Origin: Fragilaria crotonensis
Taxonomy: Eukaryota; Bacillariophyta; Fragilariophyceae; Fragilariales; Fragilariaceae
Length of the DNA stretch: 64,000 nucleotides
Assembly: GCA_022925895.1 (NCBI GenBank)
Contig: JAKSYS010000114.1
Coordinates: 51,694 to 115,693, forward strand
Direction: 5' to 3'
The notes under the pieces were generated by a model. That model was not told the DNA's origin, did no database searches, and saw only the letters and a program-made list of their open reading frames with translations. Shown piece after piece: positions 1-11,331 of the stretch. Made by a program: the position numbers and the translations under genes. Each line of letters starts with the position of its first letter. Position 1 is the first letter of the stretch.

Positions 1-984
1 CGCGCGCATCACTTCATAGTCCAAAGATATTGCAGTGGCTTGCGACAGGTTGTAATAAGCGTTTCCCGGAGGAACATGATCGAAGCCTGCGAAGCCTCCC
101 CAAATCTCAGCTTGCTCGAGTGTGTAATTTATGGTCATGGTTGAATTATCGAGTAGCACTTCAGTGGCGTTCTTAGACAGCGTTGACTCAAAGTACTCTT
201 CTCCCCAAACGGCATCAGCCACAGCGTCTCGGAACGAACCTGTCGTCAGGAGTGCTGAGCCAAAAAGATCTTCTCCCCCAACGCAGGATATCTGATCAAA
301 GACGAGGATACCCTCGCTCACTCTATCGACTGCAGTCGCGTCGTCCATTGCCAACTCAATCTGCCACCCCTTGATGTGGTCTAGGTCGAGAATACCATTT
401 CCGTTCAGGCCAGACGATTTCGCTTGACTGAAACCCGAGGTTGATTGGGCGCCTTCATCAAGGTTGATCCGAAGTTCTCTCCATTCATAGTCCAACTCTG
501 AAGTCTCATTTTCAACTGAAAGGCGACCAGAATCCAGGATGTAGTGGTCAGAGTAGTAACGTTCGAGGTTCTGCGGAACAGTACAGTTGACTTCACAATC
601 GCTGTCATCCAGCAACACCACTCGAAGGTGTACACTCCCCGTGAGTGATTGAGGCTCGATAACTTTGTACCAGAGTGATAGGTGAGTAGCACCTATGCAG
701 GAGTGGTGTGAAAGCCCGTCGAGGATGTGACCAAAGCTCTTCAACCCTCCCCCATCTTGGGTCATTGAAACATTATATTCCACCCGAAGCGCCGAACTCC
801 CAAACTGGACGCCATTGTCTGTGAGTGTTATGTTCAGTCCATTGTCATTCCTGTCGTTCCGTGGTGACCAACATTGGAACGCCGACTCGAATGGTTCTAT
901 AACATAAAAGATCTCAGAGCCTAGAGCTGGAGCACTGAAGAAGAGAATGCAGACATATGAAAGCATCAAGCAAGCACTCAACAT
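1..984 (-). CDS. Receptor guanylate cyclase paralogue, 5' part (cut by window edge)
   Basis: The frame is open for 328 codons from the ATG at 982-984 to the window edge; I translated it and found no stop. It starts with a signal peptide (MLSACLMLSY...ALGS) and runs through the first extracellular repeat domain into the second. It aligns base for base with 18961-19947 apart from scattered substitutions and one missing codon near 435, so it is a close paralogue of the complete gene there. Similarity continues about 90 bp upstream of the ATG, so part of the promoter was copied too. Both copies point the same way. The rest of the gene lies left of position 1. Seen: open frame and near identity. 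Inferred: the full gene has the same kinase and cyclase domains as the complete copy. Confidence 0.85.
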   Translation of the reverse strand, partial: MLSACLMLSYVCILFFSAPALGSEIFYVIEPFESAFQCWSPRNDRNDNGLNITLTDNGVQFGSSALRVEYNVSMTQDGGGLKSFGHILDGLSHHSCIGATHLSLWYKVIEPQSLTGSVHLRVVLLDDSDCEVNCTVPQNLERYYSDHYILDSGRLSVENETSELDYEWRELRINLDEGAQSTSGFSQAKSSGLNGNGILDLDHIKGWQIELAMDDATAVDRVSEGILVFDQISCVGGEDLFGSALLTTGSFRDAVADAVWGEEYFESTLSKNATEVLLDNSTMTINYTLEQAEIWGGFAGFDHVPPGNAYYNLSQATAISLDYEVMRA

Positions 985-1059
985 TTTCCGGGGAATGCAA
1001 TGCTAATTGATCTCAGATTTAGATGACTGTCGCTCTACCCATAAATGAAGAGTCGTGTT

Positions 1060-2104
1060 GAGTCAAGTTTTCGAACACGCAAGGAAAGAGTACCACGAAA
1101 CGCTACTTCCCAGATCCCTACATAGTGCCGCAAGGACGAGCGAAGAACGCGTATGGATAAAAGGTGCAGGTAGAACTCCAAGTCTTCCGTTGAGGTAAAT
1201 GTCTTCGGAGGTCACTACAGCACCCTTTTCGCAACACGTCAATTGAAAACTCCTACATGCGTGTGTCACTTTACAGTTCATACAAACTGGGAAAGTATAA
1301 TCGAGTCCTTCTGTACATACCCCGACGAAGAATATCAGATTATATAGTGGTGTACACGTTTTCATGCTTTTTATGACATACAATATATATATAGACATGT
1401 CGTACAGTGTACATTGAGTTTACCTTTTTACATCGGTACTTAGCAGTACACGTAGTCGTGGAATCATAGAGAGGGGCTGGATCCGATTAGAATCCAATGA
1501 AATGACGTCAACATTTTCGTCACAGTTATAAAGCTGCGTGGGACCATCATGAAGAGCACCTGTGACACGTGTAGGCCGCAGAAAGCATGGAATCTTCGTT
1601 TCTCATTTCTTTCATGGGTTTTCCAACACGCCGGCCCAGCCTGTTATGCGTCCTGTATCGTACTTGTCACCATACTCCGTTGTTCCACGACAACAGAAGG
1701 ATTTCCATTTCTATGTATGCACATGATATTTATCCCGGTGCCGCCACTCCCACGCAACGGCGGCATTTGTGGATTATTTTCTGCCGGTAATGCCGCCAAT
1801 CCCACACCATTAAAATGATTTTCAGAAGATTTCTTTTCTTGTCTGTCCCCATAAGCTTATCATATTGTGTAGCAAACTTGGAAGTGCACTGAAAGTATGA
1901 CCTTGGTGGCTTCGTCCCATGATATATATCCATTCTTCCAAGCTCAAGACTCAAGAATCATGACAGGTGGCTCTACTTCCATACTCTGCCTTAGTATGGA
2001 TCTTGTATCAACAACAAGTGGAAAAGGAGTCTTGTCGTGTGACATCCTGAAAACTGTCCACATCACTTCCTCTTTTGCCTGTTCCAATATACGTGTTCTA
2101 AATC
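1060..2104. other. Intergenic stretch with no confident gene
   Basis: No gene is supported here. There is one copy of the hairpin repeat at about 1741-1810 and a TGACGTCA palindrome at 1503-1510. Between about 1870 and 2104 the minus strand reads as a fairly protein-like open stretch just outside the left LTR; I could not assign it to a family or extend it across the retroelement. Confidence 0.5.
1741..1810. repeat. Solo copy of the GCCGCC/GGCGGC hairpin repeat
   Basis: This stretch holds one full unit and the start of a second of the repeat found as an array at 12311-12895: a CCGCC arm, a short spacer of the 'actcccacgc' type, a GGCGGCATT arm, a linker ending in a TTTCTRCC-like sequence, then the next AATGCCGCC arm. 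It shows that the repeat is dispersed and not confined to one array. Confidence 0.8.
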
Positions 2105-2429
2105 GAACAAAGTCTACGGCATAACCTCGTGGGTTACCATCGTGATCATGGTCACTTAGACTACACTTGCTTAAATAAAACGTATTTACAACAAAAGAGT
2201 GAGATCTGCCTGTTGGGCAGATCACACACCGCATCGCTATACCCAACATGTGCACAGCACATGTTAGGTTTATCTATATGCATTGTATACTCCTGTCTTA
2301 CCGGTATTCGCTGGAGGATACCGAAGTATACAGCGCGTGCAATGTCATAGCATAAACGCATGGTCACACACATGCTTGCACTAGCTCATACTGTACCGTA
2401 CCATCACGTGTGACGGTATTATTCGTTCG
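2105..2429 (-). repeat. 3' LTR of the copia element
   Basis: This is the 325 bp partner of the right LTR. It follows a polypurine-like tract (TTTTGAGGGGA on the minus strand), as expected for the 3' LTR. Confidence 0.9.
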
Positions 2430-2430
2430 G

Positions 2431-2442
2431 TCCCCTCAAAAG
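2431..2442 (-). other. Polypurine tract (probable)
   Basis: The minus strand reads CTTTTGAGGGGA immediately before the 3' LTR. This is the position and composition expected of a plus-strand priming tract. Confidence 0.6.
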
Positions 2443-2472
2443 GTATTGTAGGACATCATTACATTTTGACCG

Positions 2473-4386
2473 CTACCGATTATACGTGAATTTGTCGAGT
2501 AGTTCTTCTCGCCTCGGTTGCGGCAGCAGCTTCGTGAATAGGTCACTGAGGTTTGTTTGAGTGCCCTTTTTCGCAACTCGTATAGAGCCCGCGGCAACAG
2601 CTTCGCGGCACCGGTGATAAGCGATCGAGTGATGTTTCTTCTTTCGTGTTGACTCAGGCATCGGTTTTTTTATACACCGCCTCATTGTCACAGAATACAT
2701 TCGTGGCATTGCCTCAAGGTATGCCAAACATGCGCAACTTATACCGCACCGCCTCGGTCGCTCAGTTCCACGGCTTTCTTCATCGCATGGAACTCGCTGC
2801 CGAAGTACTTGCTTCAACCGTATTCTGGCGTTTAGTGTGCCAGATTATTGGAGCCTTGTTGCAAAACAACAAGATGCCAGTCTGCGATCGCCTCGTTGCT
2901 CGATCACTTCCGTGGCTGTTGTCGACAAAGCAATGCTTCGACATTGGGTTGTTGCCTCTGGGTTTTGGCATATCGGTAGGGATAGCCTCGGTTGCGTCCC
3001 GATAGAAGTCGCACCAATCGTATTGTTTGAACATGCGCTCGCTTATCTTGGGTTGGTGAAAGTTGAATGCAATCTTCCTCTTTCTTGGGTAGACCTTGAA
3101 GTAGCCGAATATACGATATAACTGCTGCAAGTGACCTTCCCTTGGCATGGCCTTGTGAGTCAACATCAGGGCAACCTCGAGCAATACATCGACTCTCCCT
3201 AATTCGACTGCCCACCTCGAAATGCCGATCAGCTCTCGATAAAGTTGGATGCCGTCACTTTTCAATTCTGGACTTGTCTGGAGTTCTAGGCAATAATCCG
3301 ATGGCAACGGTGTGTAACATTTTGATGATGGTAAGCGCAAGCCTTGTTTTATTGCCAGTGCCTCCTCCTTCCCCTATTGACGAAGCCGTAACGTATTTTT
3401 CCGCAGACATCGTCCAGTATTCAGACCCATCAACAATCATCTGCTCAAGCTGAGCTCCCAAATAAATATCAGGTGGCTCAATTTTGTCGTCTTCTGAGTT
3501 TGAAGACAGAAGTCAAGTCGAGTAGTGTTGCCTTGGGATCGTCTGAAATTGACAATATGTCATCAACGTAACATAACACGAGCTCGATGTATTCAAACCT
3601 GTTAGTTTTGACAGCTGGGCGGATCCAAACGTCGGGGTTCCGCTTTCGTAGGCTTGTACCCGATGTCGTTGAGGGTATCGGCAAGCAATGATCTGAATGC
3701 CGCACCTGCGGACTTCAAGCCATACAATGCCTTCCGCACAATGAAAATTGTCCCGGCCTCCGACCCAAACTCAGGTCCGGCAACGGTCCAGATCTTTTCT
3801 CGGCAATCGGCCGTTAAGTAGGCATTCTGTATATCACAGGCCATGACTTGCAGGCCGTTCAACCCAGCAATTGTGAGTGCAATCCTGACGGAATCTCTGG
3901 AGACCACTGAGGAGTACGTGATAATGGAATCAGGTACTTTGGTGGTATGCCCTCCGGCTCCAAATCGCGCTTTTCATCGGAAGGTTTCTCCCATTTTTAT
4001 GTCAAATATCAGGTGATTTTATCTGTTGGAATCCAGGCAGAATGTCTCCGGCCGACTTCTCCCATACTTCGAAGGCAGGACGTACATTCTTCACCTCTTT
4101 CAGGATTGCGTCCCACCAGAAGGTGTTGCCGCTCTCCGCATAAAATCGGCGCGCCTCCTCGACGGTCTCAGGTATCTTTATTCCGAACTTGTTATGAGTT
4201 CGAACCCAGTGTTTCAACTTTACTTTTGCTATCACGCAGTTCCTCTTCTTCAGGGTGTAAGAGACCCACCACGCGAATGCTGGCTCTTCTGCTATTCAAG
4301 CTTGCACTGCATATTTGACAGTCTGAATTGGGTATGCTTCCTTCATGTCTTTTAGACTGACCCATGTTGTACTGGAGTTCTTCCAT
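2473..4386 (-). pseudogene. Copia reverse transcriptase-RNase H remnant
   Basis: RT pieces run right to left: the N-terminal block at 4002-4235, ACDIQNAYLTAD and ALYGLKSAGAAFR at 3602-3907, and LVLCYVDDILSISDDP (the YVDD catalytic site) at 3478-3705. RNase H follows at 2473-3340 with CFVDNSHGSDRATRRSQTG and ends with the NLSDLFTKLLP tail. Several frame changes break it. Confidence 0.85.
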
Positions 4387-4520
4387 TGCACAAGCAACTC
4401 CCAGCCAACTGTTGTCTCACGTCATCTGCAAGTCCCCGTTCGAGTGGTCATGAATGCATCCTGTTGAAGGATTTGTTTGCCGTTGGTGCGATAGTCAGTA
4501 ATCTCTTGGAATAGGACGTG

Positions 4521-6784
4521 TCAATTGCCCTTGTCATCAATCTGCGTGAATAGGTTCTCGGCAATAGCATTCGCCGCCAATGATGCTTTTTTGTACCCGT
4601 CCTGGAACTCCACCTCATAGATTCGTGAGTCCAAAATGGAGTTGTCATGTGCGGTGCCAATAGGAAGTCCGTCCTTGTCCCTTAATCTCTTGACGACCCG
4701 AGCGTACTGCACTTCGCCGCCCTCACGTGGTAACGCAAGCTCCATATTCAAATCTGTATCGTCGAAAGCATCGGGAGTAAAGTCCTGATCGGCTTCATTG
4801 ATGTTTGGGTCATTTATAGATGGTCCAAATTCTTGAACAAATTCCGCGTCGTATGTAGGATCGTCCCAATCTTCGACCGGGACCACATGATGTCCTAGTT
4901 CATCCTCCACCACGAGGTCGTTGCCTCCAATACGTTCGGTGATTAACATTGTGAGTTGTGCGATTCGACCTTTGTTCACATCAACTTTTGAGACACTTTG
5001 CACAGGGGTCCAAGATAGCACCTTCCCTGTACTCATCAGTACCCAGCAGTACGACATCAAGGTGCCAACTCGGTGGGAAACTCCGAGCCACCGACCGACT
5101 TTTGTTTCTCCCAGCCCAGCGTTCTCTCGGTACCAAACCCAGTCATAGAACCCGAAGTCTAAGTATTCGGATATGTCGACTGTCTCGTCACCAGTAATGC
5201 GTTCGAGAGGCCACCTCAATTCGAGTCCCCTCGAACTCTTAGACGTGCGATTTTGTATGTCGCATGTTGCACACCCACTGGTGTCCGTAGTCCCTCAGCC
5301 GATGAGGGACGTTCTTTTGTGCCATGACTCGGAACCATTTCTTTTATTCCGAATCACTCCCTCCGTGAAGTTGTGTTTTGGGCGATACGGCTCCGTTACA
5401 TGATGATCGATTGCATGCTTTCGTACGTTTGCCATGAACTCTGTCTTGGGACCGCATTGCTCCTTGGAACCATCGAACGTTAGTTTTTCCGGCCTTTCGA
5501 ATTCGCTTATGAACTGACGCAGTGCGTCCCCTGCATCTGACTTTGAGTTCAGTGGGAAGGCGATTGCGAAGAAGTCCTTGTTGGTAAAAACCTGCGCATA
5601 GCGGTTGCCATTCGACTTGCATCGGCCGTCCATCGTGTCAGTGTAGAATTCCCCTCTCAGTAAGGGTTTCTGAAAGATGTGATCAGCCTTGGAACGATGG
5701 CTCAACGGGAGAACCGCTGATCTCGTTACGTTTTGTGTTGTGACCTCAATGGTCTCGTGTGCTTGAGCCAGTCCAATAAACCACCACTCACTCAGTTCCA
5801 GAGCTGTCACCCTTGTATGCCATCTGGACGTTCATCGCCATCCGCATCACCATTTATATTCGCCGTGGCGAGCAGTCGATCAGTGAGTACGCAAGATATT
5901 GATCGATCGTCGAAGTTATGCTGTATTGCCATGTCGAACACATCGCGTGCACTGACTTCGATTTGGCTGATCTGGTACGTTCCCCCCTCACCGCGATAGG
6001 CGTTCGACGAGAATTGGACATCGCGGGGATTCCATTCAGCCGGGGAAGTCAATACAATGTGAGGACGGGTGCCTAACTCATGGTTAGTTGGAGTCCGCGA
6101 ATAAAAGAAGTTGATGGTGCCATCAGTGATCATTGGGAATCAAAAGTCATCTTGCTCGGCCTCGATGCCCATAACCGTGTCCCCGTATGGGTTGTCAGAA
6201 CCGGTTATACCAAAAGCGCGCATCTGGTTTGGGTTGATAAGGGAATGATCGAGTACGTCCCCCATCCAGATCGCTTCATTAAATATCAAAATGTAGGTCA
6301 ACCCATTTTGTGGCTGGTGACAGCTGTGCCACCGGTCACGATCGGTACATCGGTGATCGGTTGATAGGAATCGGCGTATGGCGAGACATTGCATAAATTT
6401 TGTGTATTGCATGATTATGGCATTGTTGCCAAGTACGATTGTGTCGGCGTGCAAGTCAAGTTCCATGCGACCATGGATCATATGAGAACCGTCATTATGC
6501 CTCGCTTTCTTCTTGTGCAATGATGACATGTGTCGGTTGTTTGTAATATAGGCCAAAACCACGCTTAAGTTTTGGGTAACAACAATCGTTTTAGATTGGG
6601 AGATCGCAATATGCGAGCTTTTAACTGAGGAGGCGTAATTCCTTTCCAGATTTCTTGCTGTTGCGACCGGCAACAAAGGTATGGCCAGCATTATCTGGAA
6701 CGCTCGAGTCGTCCGTGGTAGAGATGTCGTCGTCCTTTGCCTTGTTGAGTTTGAAAGCAGCGATAGACCTTTTGAGGTCGGCAA
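4521..6784 (-). pseudogene. Copia protease-integrase remnant
   Basis: Protease: 6140-6784 holds ELDLHADTIVLG, where diatom copia proteases usually show ELDSHADT, so the second active-site position is changed. The stretch ending SLINPNQMRAFG is also typical. Integrase core: 5295-6133 holds YTDTMDG and FDGSKEQCG blocks with conserved Asp residues and a final EGVIRNKR that carries the Glu. The integrase C-terminal part at 4521-5219 starts with YDWVWYREN and GRWLGVSHRVG. The domains lie in different frames. Confidence 0.8.
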
Positions 6785-6792
6785 GCTGGCTC

Positions 6793-8092
6793 TTAAGCAA
6801 CGTCGGAGACCTTCCTCTTTATTCGGGTGGTTCCTTTGGCTTTGTTTTTCTTCCTCGTCTCCATGACGGTTTCTTTATCGGCATCGGACATCTTGTCCAA
6901 GTCCGAGTAGAAGCCGGTCCACACGCTGCCATCTGGCATGTGCATACCCTTGCATTTCGATGCGAGGCTGTTGGAGGTGCCACCACCACGGATACGTTTC
7001 GCCTTGGGCTTGGCATGGGTAGCCGAGATCTTCCGGTTCAGTTGATGATCGGGGAGCTCGGACACAATTGCCGACAAATGATTGGCGCATTCAGTGAATG
7101 TGAGGACCGAGTCGAGCTGAGCGCGAATGCGTAGTAGTGCGCTAACTGCATTCTGCAACTGCGGGTGCTGAATTTTCTTGAGCAGCATTCGAACCTTGGC
7201 CTGCTTCGTAATACGCTATCCTTATTCCTCGAACATGTTAAATATCTTCTGGATCTGGTCCAGGAAGGTGGAGAAAGAAAGTGACTTCTCATGCTTGTAG
7301 TAGAGCGAGTTGCGATAACCCTAAGCTTGGGCGATGCGTCGACTTGTGTTACCCTCGTCGCCGCTATAATGATTCCTAAGGGCAATCATGTCTTCACGGC
7401 CGCTCTGACGTGGGCAATGGGCTAAATCCACTACTTGGCAGTCTCGGTTTGAAGGAAGCTCTTCAGGAGCTGATGCACTCTCCTGGCATATGGCTGAAAG
7501 TTAGGTCCAGACAAATGGTGTACATGCAACCGCACGCTTATTGAAGCATGGGTATTCCATGGTACTATCGAGGGTCTTGTTCTCTTGAATGACGTACGAC
7601 AAAGGGATGCCGTTTACCCCGGGATAGTGGAGAGATAGGAATTTGCCGGGGTTGGCTTCCTTGCTGACGGTATCGGACTGGTCTTTCTCAATCTTTCGGA
7701 CTTCAGCGAGCTGATAAGCCTCGCCGTCCACAGCATCCCCGAATGTGACAGCGTCGTCGATGCCTTCCAGGGTTGGCACCTCACCGACTCGACCGAAATC
7801 CTGAACCCAATGGATGAGGCCAATCATGTATCGGATGCGACGAAGGCCGAAGGTGGCCCTTCCATCGGCCAACGTGCATCTGCTATAAGACTCCGCGAGG
7901 TCGCGGATATCCTTTCTTTCATTGTTGTTGCCAAATCGGCAAACGTTTCAAATCCCTCCTCTCTCATGCGAGCACGCGTGGCCTCTTGCTCCAAGAACCC
8001 AATCCATTCAAGGATTGTGTCCATCACTGGGTTGGGTGCTTTGTTGCCGGCAGCTGGTGCTGCTTCTTCGAGTATCTTGATATCCATTCTGT
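6793..8092 (-). pseudogene. Copia Gag remnant
   Basis: The minus strand carries Gag-like pieces in at least three frames: an N-terminal part beginning MDIKILEEAAP around 8092, a middle part with VTFGDAVDGEAYQLAEV (7501-7872) and a C-terminal part with GSVWTGFYSDLDKMSD (6793-7188). These segments are typical of diatom copia Gag. The frame changes between them show that it is broken. Confidence 0.75.
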
Positions 8093-8307
8093 GTAAGTGT
8101 GATACGAACGTTAGAAGAAGTATCACTGGTCGTCACGACAACGCGCTTCTTGTGGTCCGGTGATCAGCCTTTCCTCTCTTTTTGCCGCGGCCTCGATCCG
8201 ACAAATGTCAGTAATCGGATCATCTCATGTCGACATTGGGTCGTGACCAATATAACATGACAATGAGATCCCTGCATTCTTTGACTCTCTTGTTGATCAC
8301 GTGTTTT

Positions 8308-8322
8308 GGGTCTGATAAACCA
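8308..8322 (-). other. Primer binding site (probable)
   Basis: Read on the minus strand, TGGTTTATCAGACCC starts 2 bases after the 5' LTR edge. It resembles the TGGTATCAGAGC site, complementary to initiator tRNA-Met, that plant copia elements use, so tRNA-iMet priming is likely. The match is imperfect. Confidence 0.55.
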
Positions 8323-8324
8323 AA

Positions 8325-8642
8325 GAACAAAGTCTACTGCATAACCTCGTGGGTTAGCTACCATTGTGATCATGGTCACTTAGACTACACTTACATAAAA
8401 TGTATTTACAACAAAAGAGTGAGATCTGCCTGTTGGGCAGATCATACACTGCATCGCTATACCCAACATGGGCACTTAGGTTTATTGTATATGCATTGTA
8501 TACTCCTGTCCTACCGGTATTTGCTGGAGGATACCGAAGTATTCAGCGCGTGCTATGCCATAGCATCAACGCATGGTCACACACATGCTTGCACTAGCTC
8601 ATACTGTACCGTACCATCACGTGTGACGGTATTATTCGTTCG
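8325..8642 (-). repeat. 5' LTR of the copia element
   Basis: This 318 bp repeat matches 2105-2429 over its whole length, from the shared GAACAAAG edge to the shared ATTATTCGTTCG edge. The main differences are short indels around 8356 and 8471-8483. Being upstream on the minus strand, it would have carried the promoter and the transcript start. Confidence 0.9.
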
Positions 8643-10046
8643 ACATTCTTCGGCGCAAATCTTAGCCAGGGGAGCAATAGCTATCCTTCACAGATGGAAA
8701 GTCAACACATTACACAACTGTGTTGTGACTCCTTCCTTCGGTTGACAAATCTGCCACTGGGGGTGTACCTCTGACTGTCTCATCATTGTTGCAAGTATGT
8801 GGTGGCGAAGTCTTTTCACCGTTTCTTTTTTGTGGCTGTTTCCGTGGTTTTTCATTCGTACGGGCAGACGTCATTCCAATAAACTTGTCGGCTGCTGGCA
8901 GAGGCGCATCCGATGCATCCAAAGGAAGTACCCTTCTGTGGATATGCAGCGTGTGCACCCTCAACGGCTTCATCTGCAACTCAGTGTTTCTCCTCCTAGA
9001 TTTTTGGGTCAATCTCTTTCAAACTTGTTCTGATTCCAATTCGACATCGTCTTCAAGGTCAACAGGTTCGATTTCAGAACTGTGTCAAGCAGATAGTCTG
9101 AACCTGCAGCCAGCGGCACTTGCACGGTCACTTATGTCTCTGAATTCTCACCGGAGGAGTATGGAAAAGACTTCGTCTTCCGCAACTCAGTGTACGTTGT
9201 CAAAGGTTTTTGTGCGATACTCTTTCGAACACCTGCAGCCACCGGCACTTTCACGGTCCCTTGTCTCCCTGAATTCTCACCGGACAAGTCCGGAAACGAC
9301 TTCTTCTTTGCCCACTCAGTGTTTTTTGCGGAAGGTTTTTGGGATCCTCTTTCAAACGTGTTCTGATTCCACTTCGAGTTTGTCTTCGAGGTCAACGTGT
9401 TTGATTACAGAATCTTTATCAACCAGAGACTCTAATCTGCAGCCACCGGCACTCACACAGTCAATGCTTTCCATGAATTACCACCGCACAAGTCCGGAAA
9501 TCTTTTTCCTCGTTTAGACATTTTGATTTCTTGTTCCCTTCTTTGTCGGAAATCTCTGATACTCTGTAGCCTCCTCCCGAGACGATCCCAACTGGGTGCT
9601 GGCAATTCTGTCAATCACTTGAATGATGCCTAACCACATTCCCCAAAGAAATGCAGTCAATTACACTTTCTGAATGGGAATTTAAATGCCCATTCCAGAT
9701 AGTGATACAACATTGTTATTGTGTTTGAAAATGATGCTCTCCAACTAAAGAGACAAAATCTAGAAGACAACAGAATGTCAAGATTCCACTCTTATTCTTC
9801 AATTTTCCCTGCTGCTGAAGGAGATGACAATACTCATCGGGAACTTTCAAACACAGGAAATGTCCATGCTTTACATCATCCCTGTCCTCATCCTGCAGTT
9901 TAGAACCAAAATTGAAGTCTGCCATTGTTTAAAGTGCATGAAACTCCTCCATGGTTTGATAAACCATGGGGCGATCACCTCATCTTTCCATGCTAATGTG
10001 GCAATGGCACTTTATTTCTCACATAATTTGGTAGGAAATGCATTGA
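8643..10046. other. Gene-poor stretch with diverged tandem repeats
   Basis: A 243-codon open stretch on the plus strand at 8786-9517 is made largely of imperfect repeats. I do not call it a gene. The rest shows no protein family I recognise. Confidence 0.5.
8977..9505. repeat. Imperfect tandem repeats, about 128 and 205 bp apart
   Basis: A block beginning CTGCAGCCA and containing GGCACT, TCTCACCGG and CTTCTTC-like segments occurs at about 9103, 9231 and 9436. A second block (TTTTTGGG...CTCTTTCAAAC...TTCTGATTCCA) occurs at about 9000 and 9343. The order is block 2, block 1, block 1, block 2, block 1. On the minus strand block 1 encodes a repeated SFP(D/Y).SGENS peptide, so this may be the decayed repeat region of a former minus-strand protein. 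Confidence 0.65.
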
Positions 10047-10802
10047 GGGTATGTCCATACAAGACAACTTCGATCGAAGTTTCGAAGTTTCCAAGTACAC
10101 ATAACCTGATCATTCATTACTGATTTCTGACTTAGCGGGACTCATCTTTCGTCACGATCTTGATCGAAGTTGAGAAAAGATTTTCATCCAAGTTCTGTAA
10201 TCCAAGCTTTATAACCTGTTTGACACGTTTAGTTTTAACCACAAGTTTTGGAACAATATGTACTAAGAACACCATTTTTTGCTCTTTTATATCCAATTCA
10301 CTGCATCCACCTTCGTAGACTGCCTTTCTCACGATCAAAAGCACCGCATCCTTATGCCCTTTGGAAGTGCATGGACCACTATGGTGCCGTGTGTCGCTCT
10401 AGAATTGTCCATCCAGCGGACAATCTTTGTCTTCTCTTCCTCTTTGCAATCCATGATGGCAAACTGCAACATCTGACTCCACATTCGTCGAAGTGAAAAA
10501 GACATTCATCTGGTACTGCCAGTAGAGTACAGCGTATCTGGATGACTTGATCACGGCTCTAGTACCTGGTATCTCGTCGTCGTCGTCGTCTGAGATGAAC
10601 TGAGTGAGTACTGAGAGTACTGCAAGCGCACCCTACTCCCATGGCTATTTAGAGATGGGAACTTGGGAGTGGGAAACTTTGATGATACAATTTCCATTTT
10701 GTCGTATGGACACCACTCCGATGAGACAAAAATCAAACCCAAAATTAATTGGTTATGTGTACTTGGAAACTTGGATTGAAGTTGTCTTGTATGGACATAC
10801 CC
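10047..10802. mobile_element. MITE with 52-60 bp terminal inverted repeats
   Basis: The left end 10047-10106 (GGGTATGTCCATACAAGACA...) is the inverted partner of 10751-10802; the left arm has about 8 extra bases. TGA stands directly outside both ends (10044-10046 and 10803-10805), which fits a 3 bp target duplication. No transposase is encoded in the 644 bp between the arms. The GGG terminus and 3 bp duplication fit the PIF/Harbinger group, but the family is my inference. Confidence 0.72.
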
Positions 10803-11331
10803 TGATTATCAGGTATGCAAGGTGAGGAAAAAGGAGCACTGCCCTGGTGGTTGACAATACATCTCGGTTGGATCAAAGTGCAGAAAACCACATTCAGTAC
10901 AATGTCTTTTGTCAATCTTTCCTGCCTTTACCGACATGAAACATGACCACGACGAATCTCCATCATGTTGTATCATAATGCTGATGTACGGCTTGATGAA
11001 TAGGTTCTTGTTCTGCAAAACATAATGCAGCACGGGAATGGATGCATCCATGAACCTCTTAAAGTCAATTTGTGGATGAAATATAGGGAACGATGTCTCT
11101 ACGCCCCGCCCGTTGTTCATTTCAATCATCCTGCAAGCACTGCAATGATAGTCACTGAAAAACACTTGCATTGTTGATACATTCCTCATGATGTCAAGTG
11201 GAATAATTGTAAGCATGTTCCTCCAAATCTTTGCTTTCTTGTGTCGCTGAACCCAAGCAATGATAACCTCAAAGACATCAACTTGAAAATTTTGAAAAGC
11301 TGTTGTCCAGCTTCGTGAACGCCAACAAACA

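Larger units (their letters stand above)
2105..8642 (-). mobile_element. Decayed Ty1/copia LTR retrotransposon (diatom CoDi-like)
   Basis: Two direct repeats of 325 and 318 bp (2105-2429 and 8325-8642) flank about 5.9 kb. On the minus strand this encodes, in order, Gag, protease, integrase, reverse transcriptase and RNase H, which is the Ty1/copia order. The minus-strand 5' LTR is the right one. Next to it is a primer-binding-like site (TGGTTTATCAGACCC on the minus strand, plus 8308-8322). Next to the left LTR is a purine tract (plus 2431-2442). All coding parts are broken by frameshifts and stops, so the copy is dead. The LTRs also differ from each other by substitutions and small indels, which fits an old insertion. 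The exact LTR ends are uncertain because TG...CA termini and a clear target duplication are not visible. Confidence 0.92.

Noticed and set aside
8786-9517. 243-codon plus-strand open frame
   Set aside because: It consists mostly of imperfect tandem repeats, has no recognisable domain, and the opposite strand reads at least as well as a decayed repeat protein.
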